Positions 26,688 through 34,824 are shown, counted from the first letter of the stretch. The stretch is 64,000 bases of DNA from Pedococcus bigeumensis (GCF_006438965.1 NZ_RCZM01000003.1:434001-498000); one strand, 5' to 3'. The notes: generated from the letters alone by a model not told the origin. A program made the numbers and translations.

Positions 26688-27065
26688 ATGCCGCGCTTCA
26701 TGGGATTCGTCAGGATGGAAGAAGGCATCGCCGCGCCGCCGCAGGCGCTGATGGATGCGATGGACACGTACATCGGCGAGCAGGCAGGGAAGGGGGTCTT
26801 CCTCGACGGTGGCGGCCTGTACGGCACCGAGGACGCCGTGAACTTCGTCGTCCGCGCGGGCGAGACCTCCCGCGTCGACGGCCCGTACGCCGAGTCCAAG
26901 GAGGTCGTCGGGGGCTGGTCGATCCTGCAGTACGACACCCTCGAGGAGGCCGTCGCCGGCCAAGAGGAGTTCGCCGAGCTGCACGCGAAGTACTGGCCCG
27001 AGTGCCACATGGTGGCCACCCTGCGCCAGATCTCCGACGCGCCCCCGGAGGCGGCTGACGCCTGA
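26688..27065 (+). CDS. YCII/DGPF-domain protein, second module
   Basis: 125 aa with AAGGA upstream. The signature is diverged to VDGPYAESKEVVGGW (Tyr for Phe), followed by SILQYDTLEEAV. Its neighbour 61 bp downstream is the second ECF42 sigma gene. Unlike module 1 the genes do not overlap; a hairpin lies between them. Function as for the family: unknown partner of the sigma factor. Confidence 0.88.
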   Translation: MPRFMGFVRMEEGIAAPPQALMDAMDTYIGEQAGKGVFLDGGGLYGTEDAVNFVVRAGETSRVDGPYAESKEVVGGWSILQYDTLEEAVAGQEEFAELHAKYWPECHMVATLRQISDAPPEAADA

Positions 27066-27078
27066 GCGAACGCGACCT

Positions 27079-27111
27079 GGCCGGATGTCGCGATGTTCGC
27101 GGCATCCGGCC
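27079..27111 (+). terminator. Hairpin between DGPF and ECF42 genes
   Basis: GGCCGGATG (27079-27087) pairs with CATCCGGCC (27103-27111), with an inner GCGA/TCGC stem. No T-tract. It may attenuate read-through from the DGPF gene into the sigma gene, which has its own -10 box just downstream. Confidence 0.6.
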
Positions 27112-27114
27112 TCG

Positions 27115-27120
27115 TAGTCT
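27115..27120 (+). promoter_or_regulatory. Leaderless -10 box (TAGTCT) for second ECF42 gene
   Basis: TAGTCT, 6 nt, then GTG 27127. This gives the sigma gene a basal promoter independent of the ECF42-type one. Confidence 0.5.
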
Positions 27121-27126
27121 CGGGGC

Positions 27127-28407
27127 GTGCCAGTCGAGACGGCGACGACCGAGGCGATCACCACCGCGTGGCGGGCGGAGTCGGCGCGACTCGTCGGCGC
27201 CCTGACCCGGATGACGCGTGACGTCGAGCTCGCCGAGGACCTCGCGCAGGACGCCCTCGTGGCCGCGCTCGAGCAGTGGCCGGCGACCGGCGTGCCGACC
27301 AACCCGGCGGCCTGGCTGATGACCACAGCCAAGCGCCGCGGCGTCGACCACTTCCGCCGAGCCGAGAACCTGCGCCGCAAGACCGAGGAGCTCGGCCACG
27401 CCCGTGGAGAGGAGGAGCAGGTGCCCGACCTCGACGCCCAGGTCGACCACATCGAGGACGACGTCCTGCGCCTGATCTTCCTGTCCTGCCACCCCTCCCT
27501 CACCCCGGAGTCGCGGGCCGCCCTGACGCTGCGACTCGTGGGTGGCCTCACCACCGGGGAGATCGCCCGCGGTTTCCTGGTCGCCGAGACGACCATGGGC
27601 CAACGGATCTCGCGAGCCAAGAAGACCCTCGCCGAGGCGCGCGCGGAGTTCGACCTGCCAACCGAAGCAGAGCGGGTCGAGCGCCTCGACGACGTGATGG
27701 CCGTGATCTACCTGATCTTCAACGAAGGGTATGCCGCCGCCGCCGGTGAGCACTGGATGCGCCCCGCCCTGGCGGACGAGGGCATCCGGCTGGCCCGGAT
27801 GCTCGTCGCGCTCGCTCCCACCGAGCCCGAGACCCTGGGACTGCAGTCGCTGCTGGAGGTCCAGGGCTCCCGTGCCGCAGCACGCGTGGACGAGGAGGGC
27901 GTGCCGGTGCTGCTGGAGGCGCAGGACCGGACCCGGTGGGACCAGGAGCTGATCCGACGAGGGCTGGCCGCGCTGGCCGGGGCCCGGGCGCTCGCGGCGC
28001 GGGGGAAGCCGGTCGGCAAGTACTTCCTCCAGGCCTCGATCGCGGCCCAGCACGCCCGCGCCCGTCGCGCCGCGGACACCGACTGGCGCCAGATCGCGAG
28101 GCTGTACGACGTGCTGGCCACGGCAGCGCCGGGTCCGGTCGTCGAGGTCAACCGAGCGGTCGCCCACGGCCGGGCATTCGGCCCGGACGCGGGGCTGGCA
28201 GTGCTCAGGGCGGTCGAAGACACCCAGCTCGGTGACTCCCCCCTCGTGCCCAGTGTGAGCGGTGACCTGCTGGAGCTGGCTGGGCGTCACTCTGAGGCGG
28301 CTGCGGCGTTCAGCGACGCGGCTGCGCGCTCGCGGAACGAGGCGGAGCGCACGGTGCTCCAGCGCCGCGCCGAGGAAAACCTTGCCCGAATGTCGGAGTC
28401 CGGCTGA
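27127..28407 (+). CDS. ECF42-type RNA polymerase sigma factor, second module
   Basis: 426 aa from GTG 27127. Region 2: LAEDLAQDALVAALEQWPATG, PAAWLMTTAKRRGVDHFRR. Region 4: LTTGEIARGFLVAETTMGQRISRAKKTL. Long C-terminal helical extension with NEGYAAAAGEHWMRPALADEG and HARARRAADTDWRQIARLYDVL, which matches the first ECF42 protein in layout but not closely in sequence, so the two are old paralogues or separate acquisitions rather than a recent duplication. Expected target: TGTCGA promoter at 26615. Confidence 0.92.
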   Translation: MPVETATTEAITTAWRAESARLVGALTRMTRDVELAEDLAQDALVAALEQWPATGVPTNPAAWLMTTAKRRGVDHFRRAENLRRKTEELGHARGEEEQVPDLDAQVDHIEDDVLRLIFLSCHPSLTPESRAALTLRLVGGLTTGEIARGFLVAETTMGQRISRAKKTLAEARAEFDLPTEAERVERLDDVMAVIYLIFNEGYAAAAGEHWMRPALADEGIRLARMLVALAPTEPETLGLQSLLEVQGSRAAARVDEEGVPVLLEAQDRTRWDQELIRRGLAALAGARALAARGKPVGKYFLQASIAAQHARARRAADTDWRQIARLYDVLATAAPGPVVEVNRAVAHGRAFGPDAGLAVLRAVEDTQLGDSPLVPSVSGDLLELAGRHSEAAAAFSDAAARSRNEAERTVLQRRAEENLARMSESG

Positions 28408-28451
28408 TCCGTTCGACGCACGGACACAGCCCCGACCGAGGAGAGATCTAC

Positions 28452-28673
28452 CTGCTGCTGCTCGGGGTCGGCCCCGGGCTGTCGTCGGTGGCCTGCAACG
28501 ACATCGGCACCGACCTCCCCGAGCGCGAGGTCACCACCGCCACCATCCACCACGCTCACGCCGAGGATGTCGCCGACCTGCACCAGGTCTGCCTCGAGAA
28601 CCCGGACAAGGCGTCGGCGAGCGTCAACAGCGTCTGGAAGTCGCTCATCGACGCCATTCGGGGCTGTCCCTAG
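28452..28673 (+). pseudogene. Possible small lipoprotein gene or remnant without a normal start
   Basis: An open frame runs from the end of the sigma gene to TAG 28673. It reads YLLLLGVGPGLSSVAC, like a lipoprotein signal peptide with lipobox SVAC, then about 60 polar residues ending SVNSVWKSLIDAIRGCP. No ATG/GTG/TTG precedes the hydrophobic stretch; GAGGAG at 28438-28443 stands 8 nt before a CTG at 28452, which would be a rare start. GTG 28488 would lose the signal. Either a decayed gene or a CTG-initiated one. Confidence 0.35.
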
Positions 28674-29509
28674 CCGTCGAGGTGCAGGACGAAGTCGTCG
28701 AAGACGTGGCGGCCGGGTCGGTCGCCTACCTCCGCGACCGCCCACTGGACGTTGCGCAGCTGCTCGACCGTCATCTCCAGCGGTGGTTCGTCAGGCTGGT
28801 AGGTCGTGCGGATCGGGTAGTCCACGCCCGACGTGGTGCTCATCTCGATGTGGCAGCCGAGCACGTGGCTCACCTTGTGGGTGTCCGCGAACGCGACGAG
28901 CCGGTCGATGGTCAGCCCGAACGCCGCCCGGTCCTCGACGTAGAGCCGCCCCGGGTAGACCGTGTCCCCGGTCAGGAGGAACCCGGTGCGCGGGTCGAAG
29001 TACGTCACTGCTGCCGCGTCGTGTCCCGGGCTCGCGATGCAGTCCACCACTCGGCCGCCGAGGTCGAGCTGGGCCGGGCGGTCCAGGTCGGGTGCCAGGC
29101 CGAGGTAGGCGTGCACGGGCTCGCGATCGGCTCCGACCACCGTGGTGTCGGGGCGGTCGGCGAACTGCCCGTCACCCGCGACGTGGTCGCCGTGCGAGTG
29201 CGTGTGCAGGACAACCAGCTCGTACCCGGCGTACGGATGGGCGTGCAGCCACTGGTCCACGAGGGCGTCGACGGTGCTGCGGAGCGGGAACAGCTCGGCG
29301 TCCGCGGTGGCCCCCGTGTCCAGCAGCACGGCGCGCTCGGCGCCGAACAGCAGGAACAGGAATGGTGCCTCGTAGTTGACCGCCTTGTTCTGGCGCAGGA
29401 TCACCGTGGCGTCGTCGTGGAAGTGGACCTGCAGGTCGGGGTCGGTGTTGTGCTTGGCCGACTCCGATCCGTGGATCCAGCGGACCTGCAACGGATCTGG
29501 GTGGCTCAC
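28670..29509 (-). CDS. MBL-fold metallo-hydrolase
   Basis: 279 aa from GTG 29509. Metal motif HTHSHGDH at about residues 103-110, a later His in SPGHDAAA, Asp in LLTGDTVYPG and the final His in LGCHIEMS, so the two-metal site is complete. Probably a hydrolase of the glyoxalase II/lactonase-like group. It lies 13 bp downstream of the hypothetical gene at 29523 on the same strand and is probably in an operon with it. Confidence 0.9.
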   Translation of the reverse strand: MSHPDPLQVRWIHGSESAKHNTDPDLQVHFHDDATVILRQNKAVNYEAPFLFLLFGAERAVLLDTGATADAELFPLRSTVDALVDQWLHAHPYAGYELVVLHTHSHGDHVAGDGQFADRPDTTVVGADREPVHAYLGLAPDLDRPAQLDLGGRVVDCIASPGHDAAAVTYFDPRTGFLLTGDTVYPGRLYVEDRAAFGLTIDRLVAFADTHKVSHVLGCHIEMSTTSGVDYPIRTTYQPDEPPLEMTVEQLRNVQWAVAEVGDRPGRHVFDDFVLHLDG

Positions 29510-29522
29510 AGCGCCCGCGCGC

Positions 29523-29915
29523 TCACGAGTAGGTGGGACGGTCCGGGTGCTCGGGGTCCCCGGTCGCGGGCGCCTGCGGCAGGTGGTTCGCCGCGGTGGC
29601 GTCCTCCTCGCCGTAGAGCAGCTGGTCCTGGTCGGTGATGATCGACAGAGGAGCCCCGCTGGCCTCGGTGAGCTGCTCGCCGAGGCGGTCGTAGGACGTG
29701 GGCGGCAGCTGGACACCACCGGCTTCGAGCGCGGACTGGAGGCGCTCGGCGAGGTCGGACCGCGACGAGCCGTCGTTGGCCGACTCGCCCAGGGCGACGA
29801 CGGTGCGGACGTAGTGGTCGAGCTGTTCGGGGCTCAGCGACTCCACGAACGGCGTGCTCAGCGTGATCGTGAGACCGCGGTCCGGGGTGTGGCCGACAGG
29901 CACCTGTTCAGTCAT
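29523..29915 (-). CDS. Hypothetical protein upstream of MBL hydrolase
   Basis: 130 aa from MTEQVPVGHTPDRGLTITLS. Mostly helical and acidic (SLSPEQLDHYVRTVVALGESAND, SDLAERLQSALEAGGVQLPP), ending in a polar Pro-rich tail. No family recognised. TAGGGT 7 nt before the ATG supports this start as leaderless. First gene of a two-gene operon with the metallo-hydrolase. Confidence 0.7.
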   Translation of the reverse strand: MTEQVPVGHTPDRGLTITLSTPFVESLSPEQLDHYVRTVVALGESANDGSSRSDLAERLQSALEAGGVQLPPTSYDRLGEQLTEASGAPLSIITDQDQLLYGEEDATAANHLPQAPATGDPEHPDRPTYS

Positions 29916-29922
29916 GCCATCG

Positions 29923-29928
29923 ACCCTA
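29923..29928 (-). promoter_or_regulatory. Leaderless -10 box (TAGGGT)
   Basis: Reverse-strand TAGGGT, 7 nt, then ATG at 29915. Confidence 0.55.
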
Positions 29929-29949
29929 ACCGCGGCCGCCCCGACATGC

Positions 29950-29998
29950 CTCGGCGAGACGTTGCCCACCGGATTTCCGCGCGGTCGGCCGAGGGGTG
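29950..29998. repeat. 49-bp dispersed repeat, copy 2
   Basis: Matches 26125-26173 at 47 of 49 positions. It lies between the divergent hypothetical gene (start 29915) and the rhodanese gene (start 30011). Outer CTCGGC/GCCGAG can pair in this copy. On the reverse strand a GTG inside the repeat is in frame with the downstream gene in both copies. Confidence 0.8.
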
Positions 29999-30010
29999 TT
30001 TCATGGGGAC

Positions 30011-30337
30011 ATGAGCATCCCCCAGGTCCCCGTCTCCGACGTCCACGACCATGCCGTTCTCCTGGACGTGCGGGAGCAGGACGAGTGGGACGCCGGCCAC
30101 GCGCCGGGCGCCGTGCACATCCCGCTGGGTGAGCTGCCGTCCCGACTCGACGAGCTGCCCGACACCGACGCCGGCACCCTTGCCGTGGTCTGTCGTGGTG
30201 GCGGCCGGTCCTCTCGCGCGGTGGCCTGGCTGTCGCAGCAGGGGTTCGACGTCGCCAACCTCGACGGTGGCATGAAGGCGTGGCAGGGCGCGGGCAAGCA
30301 GCTCGTCGCCGACTCGGGCTCAGCCACGGTCAAGTAG
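30011..30337 (+). CDS. Rhodanese-like sulfurtransferase
   Basis: 108 aa, single-domain type. LLDVREQDEWDAGHAPGAVHIPLGEL is the N-terminal signature, and VCRGGGRSSRA carries the catalytic Cys with a six-residue loop. It transfers sulfane sulfur to thiols or cyanide-like acceptors. No signal peptide. It is followed after 9 bp by the DUF3806-like gene, so they may be co-transcribed. Confidence 0.93.
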   Translation: MSIPQVPVSDVHDHAVLLDVREQDEWDAGHAPGAVHIPLGELPSRLDELPDTDAGTLAVVCRGGGRSSRAVAWLSQQGFDVANLDGGMKAWQGAGKQLVADSGSATVK

Positions 30338-30346
30338 GTCGCGGCC

Positions 30347-30868
30347 ATGGCGTGGTTCGGTCGGCGCCACGACGACGCCGACGCGGAGGTCTCCGAACCG
30401 CAGGTCCCGGAGCGCACGCTGCCGGACGCCGGCGACACGCTCGACCCGGGCGCCTCACTGCGCCCGTTGGTCGACCCGCTCGGCGACGAGGAGCGCGCTC
30501 GCATCGAGACGGCCCTCGAGTCCTTGGCCGCCGAGGGTGTCGACGTCGACGACCTCGACTCGCTCAGTGCCGGCCTCGACCGGGCGTATGCCGCGTGGTC
30601 GGCTGCGCCCGAGGAGGACCGTCCCGACCACGCCGCCATCGTCGAGCGCTATGCCATCGGGATCGGCGCGCACATCGACCGGCACACCGACCTCGACTGG
30701 CAGGTCGTCACCGATGTCTTCGGCACCGACCTGTCACTGACCGAGGGTTTCAAGGGCTCGTTCGTCGTGGTTCCGCACAACCTCGTCGCCGGTCGCTGGA
30801 TGCGCGGAGAGATGGGCTGGATCCCGGCTGTCGTCGGCCACATCGTCCGGCGCCGCACTCGCCGCTGA
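30347..30868 (+). CDS. Conserved hypothetical protein (DUF3806-like)
   Basis: 173 aa. Disordered acidic N-terminus (DDADAEVSEPQVPE), then a helical domain with YAIGIGAHIDRHTDLDWQVVTDVFGTDLSL and FVVVPHNLVAGRWMRGEMGWIP, resembling DUF3806. Length and the IG...W pattern fit; function unknown. Lies 9 bp after the rhodanese gene. Confidence 0.72.
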   Translation: MAWFGRRHDDADAEVSEPQVPERTLPDAGDTLDPGASLRPLVDPLGDEERARIETALESLAAEGVDVDDLDSLSAGLDRAYAAWSAAPEEDRPDHAAIVERYAIGIGAHIDRHTDLDWQVVTDVFGTDLSLTEGFKGSFVVVPHNLVAGRWMRGEMGWIPAVVGHIVRRRTRR

Positions 30869-30926
30869 CACCAGCGACACGATCGGGGCGTATCGCCAAA
30901 TCTCAGGGAAACCCTAGAAACGCCCA

Positions 30927-30932
30927 TACCCT
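30927..30932 (+). promoter_or_regulatory. Leaderless -10 box (TACCCT)
   Basis: TACCCT, 6 nt, then GTG 30939 of the AAA ATPase gene; no ribosome-binding site. Confidence 0.6.
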
Positions 30933-30938
30933 GCGATC

Positions 30939-32150
30939 GTGGACCCGATACGCAACCCGTACGCCCCCGGGGCCGGCCAGCGGCCGCCCGAGCTCGCCGG
31001 TCGTGACGAGCAGCTGCACGCCTTCGACGTGGTGCTCGAGCGCATTGCGCGCGGCCGACCCGAGCGCTCCATCGTGCTGACCGGCCTGCGGGGAGTCGGC
31101 AAGACGGTGCTGCTGAACGCACTGCGCTCGGCGGCCGTCCGTGCCCACTGGGGCACCGGCAAGCTCGAGGCCCGCCCCGACCAGGGGCTGCGTCGTCCGC
31201 TGTCCGCTGCGCTGCACGTGGCGGTGCGCGAGCTCGGTCACCCCGCCGGTGACCAGGTGGACCACGTCCTCGGCGTCATCAAGGCCTTCGCGCAACGCGA
31301 CTCGGCGCCCGGCGCCAAGCTGCGCGACAAGTGGAACCCGGGCATCGACGCCCCTGCTGCCATCGGCCGTGCCGACTCCGGCGACATCGAGATCGACCTG
31401 GTCGAGCTGCTCACCGACGTGGGCGGCCTCGCGGCAGACGTGGGTCGGGGCGTCGCGATCTTCATCGACGAGATGCAGGACCTGTCGGCCGACGACGTCT
31501 CGGCGATCTGCGCGGCCTGCCACGAGATCTCCCAGTCGGGGCTGCCCGTGATCGTCGTAGGCGCCGGCCTCCCACATCTCCCAGCTGTCCTGTCCGCGTC
31601 GAAGTCATACTCCGAGAGGCTCTTTCGCTACCAACGCATCGACCGGCTCGACCGCGCTGCGGCTGACCTCGCCCTCGTGGCGCCGGCCGGCGACGAGGAC
31701 GCGGCGTTCGAGCCCGAGGCCCTCGAAGCCCTGTATGCCGCGACGGCCGGCTACCCGTACTTCGTCCAGGCCTACGGCAAGGTCGCGTGGGACGTCGCAC
31801 CGCGCTCGCCCATCACGGCCCAGGACGTCGCGGTGTCTGCTCCCGAGGCAGAGGCCGAGCTGGCAGTGGGCTTCTTCGGGTCCCGCTTCGAGCGGGCCAC
31901 GCCTGCTGAGCGCGAGTACCTGCGGGCGATGGCCGACGCCGCTCAGGGCCTCGCCGAAGCCGGTGAAGAGGTCGACGAGACCGAGTCGGTGCCGACCGCC
32001 TCGGTGGCCCAGGTCCTCGACCGCAAGCCTCAGTCCCTGTCTCCTGCAAGGGATGCGCTCCTGAAGAAGGGGCTGATCTACTCAGGCGAGCGCGGTCGGA
32101 TCGCGTTCACCGTCCCCCACTTCGGCCGATATTTGCGCACCCAGGGCTGA
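30939..32150 (+). CDS. AAA-family ATP-binding protein (Cdc6/ORC-like architecture)
   Basis: 403 aa from GTG 30939. N-terminal NPYAPGAGQRPPELAGRDEQL, Walker A LTGLRGVGKTVLLN (about residues 47-60), Walker B AIFIDEMQDLS (about 172-182), sensor 1 VIVVGAGLPHLP and a C-terminal winged-helix part (VAQVLDRKPQSLSPARDALLKKGL). Widely present in actinobacteria as a single gene; partners and role unknown. The domain order suggests an ATP-controlled DNA-binding protein. Confidence 0.88.
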   Translation: MDPIRNPYAPGAGQRPPELAGRDEQLHAFDVVLERIARGRPERSIVLTGLRGVGKTVLLNALRSAAVRAHWGTGKLEARPDQGLRRPLSAALHVAVRELGHPAGDQVDHVLGVIKAFAQRDSAPGAKLRDKWNPGIDAPAAIGRADSGDIEIDLVELLTDVGGLAADVGRGVAIFIDEMQDLSADDVSAICAACHEISQSGLPVIVVGAGLPHLPAVLSASKSYSERLFRYQRIDRLDRAAADLALVAPAGDEDAAFEPEALEALYAATAGYPYFVQAYGKVAWDVAPRSPITAQDVAVSAPEAEAELAVGFFGSRFERATPAEREYLRAMADAAQGLAEAGEEVDETESVPTASVAQVLDRKPQSLSPARDALLKKGLIYSGERGRIAFTVPHFGRYLRTQG

Positions 32151-32237
32151 CCCCCGGCAGGCACTGCCGTGCCCGGGCAGGGGCTCCCTGTTCGAAGCCT
32201 GATGTAACGCCTCGGCGTGGTGGGGCCAAGATGAGAC

Positions 32238-32804
32238 ATGAACCCGCCCCCAGGCCCGGATCTCGAGTGCATCGCGACGGACCCCGACGCGTTCGAGGCG
32301 TTCTACCGCGAGCACCTCGCCAGGGTGAAGGCCTTCGTGGCTCGACGTGTCGCTGACCCCAACCTGGCTGCAGATCTGACCGCCGAGGTGTTCTTGGCCG
32401 CGATCGACTCCGCGTCCTCCTACCGGCCGGACCGTGGCCCGCCGGCGGCCTGGCTGTTCGGAGTCGCGCGGCATGTCGTGGCCCAGGAGTTCCGCCGCCA
32501 GACGCGCGAACGTGGCGCCGTGGGCCGCCTCGGTGGCCGACGTCTGCTCGACAGCGACTCCTTCGCGCGGATCGAGGAGCAGATCGACGCCGAGCGCGAC
32601 GCACGCGCCCTCTACTCCGCCCTGGCGGCTCTGCCACGACGCGAACGAGACCTGATGGAGCTCGTCGCACTGGACGGGCTGACCGTCCCCGAGGCCGCCG
32701 CCGTCCTGGGAGTGAAGCCAGGCACAGCACGGGTCCGGCTGCACCGAGGCCGGGCCCGGATCAAGCAGCACGTCAGGCCAATCGTCCAGGAGGTCATGCC
32801 ATGA
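32238..32804 (+). CDS. ECF-type RNA polymerase sigma factor
   Basis: 188 aa. Region 2 FEAFYREHLARVKAFVARRV and region 2.4 AAWLFGVARHVVAQEFRRQ; region 4 ALPRRERDLMELVALDGLTVPEAAAVLGVKPGTARVRLHRGRA. The gene overlaps the next by ATGA; that gene encodes a single-pass membrane protein in the position of an anti-sigma factor. The stress sensed is unknown. Confidence 0.92.
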   Translation: MNPPPGPDLECIATDPDAFEAFYREHLARVKAFVARRVADPNLAADLTAEVFLAAIDSASSYRPDRGPPAAWLFGVARHVVAQEFRRQTRERGAVGRLGGRRLLDSDSFARIEEQIDAERDARALYSALAALPRRERDLMELVALDGLTVPEAAAVLGVKPGTARVRLHRGRARIKQHVRPIVQEVMP

Positions 32805-33334
32805 GTCTCGACAGCTTCGAGCAGTCCCTGCTCATCGAACTGCGCCAGCACGTCAGCGCTCGCACCGGCTCGGCGCCCCCCACCGCGCGGCGCCGTGGCT
32901 ACCTCGCCGTGGGCGTCACGGCGAGCCTGGCCGCCGCGGCCACCGTCCTCGCGCTCGCCCTGGGCACCGGCCCCGGCCGCCCGAGCGCGGCATACGCCGT
33001 CGAAACGGCCGCCAACGGCAGCGTCGTGGTCACGATCCACGACCTCTCCGACGTCGACGGGCTCGAACGCGCCCTCGCGGCAAAGGGCGTCCACGCCCAC
33101 GTGGCTTACCTCCCGGGCGTCGCCCAGTCCACCGGTCAGTCGCCGGCCACGGGCGGCTCCACGGATCCGACGACCTGCTCGATCCGGCTGGCCAAGGTCG
33201 ACGGCGGACTCCGGTTCACCCTCGGCCGCGCCCAGGTCACCGGCGGTGCAGTGCTGGACATCATCGTCAGCGGCTCCAGCGGGAGCGACGTGCACTCGCC
33301 CGTCGCGGTCACCTGGTCCGGCGGCGGCTGTTGA
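32801..33334 (+). CDS. Single-pass membrane protein, possible anti-sigma partner
   Basis: 177 aa, translationally coupled to the sigma gene. Short cytoplasmic N-terminus (1-50, SLDSFEQSLLIELRQHV), one membrane helix (YLAVGVTASLAAAATVLALAL), then an exported domain of about 100 residues with two Cys (TTCSIRL and the C-terminal GGGC). It lacks the HxxxCxxC zinc motif, so it is not a classical ZAS anti-sigma factor; the role is inferred from gene order. Confidence 0.75.
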   Translation: MSLDSFEQSLLIELRQHVSARTGSAPPTARRRGYLAVGVTASLAAAATVLALALGTGPGRPSAAYAVETAANGSVVVTIHDLSDVDGLERALAAKGVHAHVAYLPGVAQSTGQSPATGGSTDPTTCSIRLAKVDGGLRFTLGRAQVTGGAVLDIIVSGSSGSDVHSPVAVTWSGGGC

Positions 33335-33395
33335 CACCCGGCGGTCCGCGCACCCCCGTGCGTCCCCGCGCGCAGCGATGTCGGTGTCGGCTCGG

Positions 33396-33401
33396 TAGCG
33401 T
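33396..33401 (+). promoter_or_regulatory. Leaderless -10 box (TAGCGT)
   Basis: TAGCGT, 7 nt, then ATG 33409. Confidence 0.55.
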
Positions 33402-33408
33402 GCCTGGC

Positions 33409-33846
33409 ATGCCCATCAAACTCGAGAACGTTGCCATCGCCGTCCGCGACCTCGAAGCGACCATCGCGTTCTTCACCGACCTCGGCCTGAGCGTCATGGG
33501 ACGCGACACGGTCAGTGGCGAGTGGACCGACACGGCAGTGGGCCTCGACGGCAACCACGCCAAGATCGCCATGCTCCAGACGCCGGACGGCAACGGTCGC
33601 CTCGAGCTCTTCGAGTACATCCACCCCGACGCGATCGAGACCGAGCCGACCCTGCCGAACGAGATCGGCATGCATCGGGTGGCCTTCTCGGTCGACGACC
33701 TCGACGCGGCGCTGGAGATCGCCGCGCGCCACGGCTGTACACCATTGCGCGGCGTCGGCACCTACGAGGACATCTATCGGCTCACCTACCTCCGCGGGCC
33801 GAGCGGCATCATCGTGATGCTCGCCGAGGAGCTGCAGAAGGGCTGA
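33409..33846 (+). CDS. VOC-family (glyoxalase/bleomycin-resistance fold) protein
   Basis: 145 aa. Paired beta-alpha-beta-beta-beta modules: LENVAIAVRDLEATIAFFTDLGLSVMG and GMHRVAFSVDDLDAALEIAARHGC, with a possible metal ligand in LELFEYIHP and MHRV. Could be an epimerase, dioxygenase or binding protein. Leaderless, single gene. Confidence 0.87.
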   Translation: MPIKLENVAIAVRDLEATIAFFTDLGLSVMGRDTVSGEWTDTAVGLDGNHAKIAMLQTPDGNGRLELFEYIHPDAIETEPTLPNEIGMHRVAFSVDDLDAALEIAARHGCTPLRGVGTYEDIYRLTYLRGPSGIIVMLAEELQKG

Positions 33847-33872
33847 GCGCGGACGCGGCCAGACTCAGTGAC

Positions 33873-34391
33873 TCAGTGACCGGTGCGTCGGTCGACGGCG
33901 ACCCAGTTGGTCTCCCAGGTTGCACCACCGTCGTCCGAGAACGCCTGGGTGAACCTCGCCCGGTCGCGCCCTTGCCGCTCGATGACGAAGCGCACCTTGA
34001 TCGGGCGACCGGCCAGCTGGTCGTCGCCGTAGAACTCGCCGACCCCGTCGTGGAAGGTGCCGTAGACCGACGGCGTCAGCATCCCGTCACGCAGGCTGGC
34101 GAACGTCGAGCTCCACCGCTGGGCACCCGGTTCGTAGAGCCGCAGGTTGAGACCGTTGATCTGCCCCGCGGGTCCCGAGACCCGCAGCTCGACGACGTTC
34201 GCCCGGCCGTCCATGAGGGGGCGAACGACACTGGTGCCGTTGAACTCCAGCCACTCGTCCTCGGTGTCCGAGAGCGGGTCTGCGAGCACCTGCACACTGG
34301 TGCGCCAGGTCCCGAGCTCCCAGTCGAAGTCGTCCTGGCCGCCGTCCGGGTCGGGTTGGTGTCGGTGTGCGATGCTCGAGTCAGTGGTCAT
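33873..34391 (-). CDS. DUF1579-like hypothetical protein
   Basis: 172 aa from MTTDSSIAHRHQPDPD. DFDWELGTWRTSVQVL at the start, a beta-rich body (EWLEFNGTSVVRPLMDGRANVVELRVS, QRWSSTFASLRDGM) and KVRFVIERQGRDRARFTQAFSDDGGATWETNW at the end resemble DUF1579/lipocalin-like proteins. Divergent from, and probably regulated by, the HxlR gene 28 bp away; the gap contains a CTCCG/CGGAG dyad. Confidence 0.78.
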   Translation of the reverse strand: MTTDSSIAHRHQPDPDGGQDDFDWELGTWRTSVQVLADPLSDTEDEWLEFNGTSVVRPLMDGRANVVELRVSGPAGQINGLNLRLYEPGAQRWSSTFASLRDGMLTPSVYGTFHDGVGEFYGDDQLAGRPIKVRFVIERQGRDRARFTQAFSDDGGATWETNWVAVDRRTGH

Positions 34392-34419
34392 GGTCTGACT
34401 CTCCGGACGGAGCAGGTGG

Positions 34420-34824
34420 ATGGACAAGAAGGCACCTTCAGGTAACCCCGCAACGGCGCGCGCCAACCCGCTGCCCGGCTGCCCGATGGCCGCAGCCTTC
34501 GCAGCGGTCGGCGGCAAGTGGAAGCTGACCCTGGTCTACTGGCTGGCTCACGGTGAGACCCACTTCGCCGGACTGCGCCGCCGCGCTGCGCCGATCTCGG
34601 CCAAGGTGCTGGCCGAGCAGCTGCGTGAGCTCCAGGCCGACGGCCTCGTCGAACGGGTCGAGACCGGGCCGGTGCCAGCGCCCGTCGTCTACCGCCTCAC
34701 CGACTACGGGATGACTGCCCTCCCGGTGGTCGAGAGTGTCCGGGTCTGGGGTGGCGACCACCTGCGGCGCTCGGATGCGCCGCAAGGAGACCCGGCGGCC
34801 GGCTGCGTCGACGAGGTGGCCTGA
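34420..34824 (+). CDS. HxlR-family transcriptional regulator
   Basis: 134 aa. CPMAAAFAAVGGKWKLTLVYWLAHGETHFAGLRR, with the N-terminal Cys typical of HxlR sensors, then the recognition helix ISAKVLAEQLRELQADGLVER and wing APVVYRLTDYGMTAL. HxlR proteins respond to electrophiles or formaldehyde, often through that Cys. The likely target is the divergent DUF1579-like gene and itself. 34825-35060 holds a TGTCC/GGACA hairpin and otherwise only presumed promoter DNA for the next gene. Confidence 0.93.
   Translation: MDKKAPSGNPATARANPLPGCPMAAAFAAVGGKWKLTLVYWLAHGETHFAGLRRRAAPISAKVLAEQLRELQADGLVERVETGPVPAPVVYRLTDYGMTALPVVESVRVWGGDHLRRSDAPQGDPAAGCVDEVA

Noticed and set aside
26125-29998. The 49-bp repeats as ends of one composite transposon enclosing 26.1-30.0 kb
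   Set aside because: The enclosed genes are ordinary for the window, include octamer copies, and contain no transposase; the repeats look regulatory or REP-like instead.
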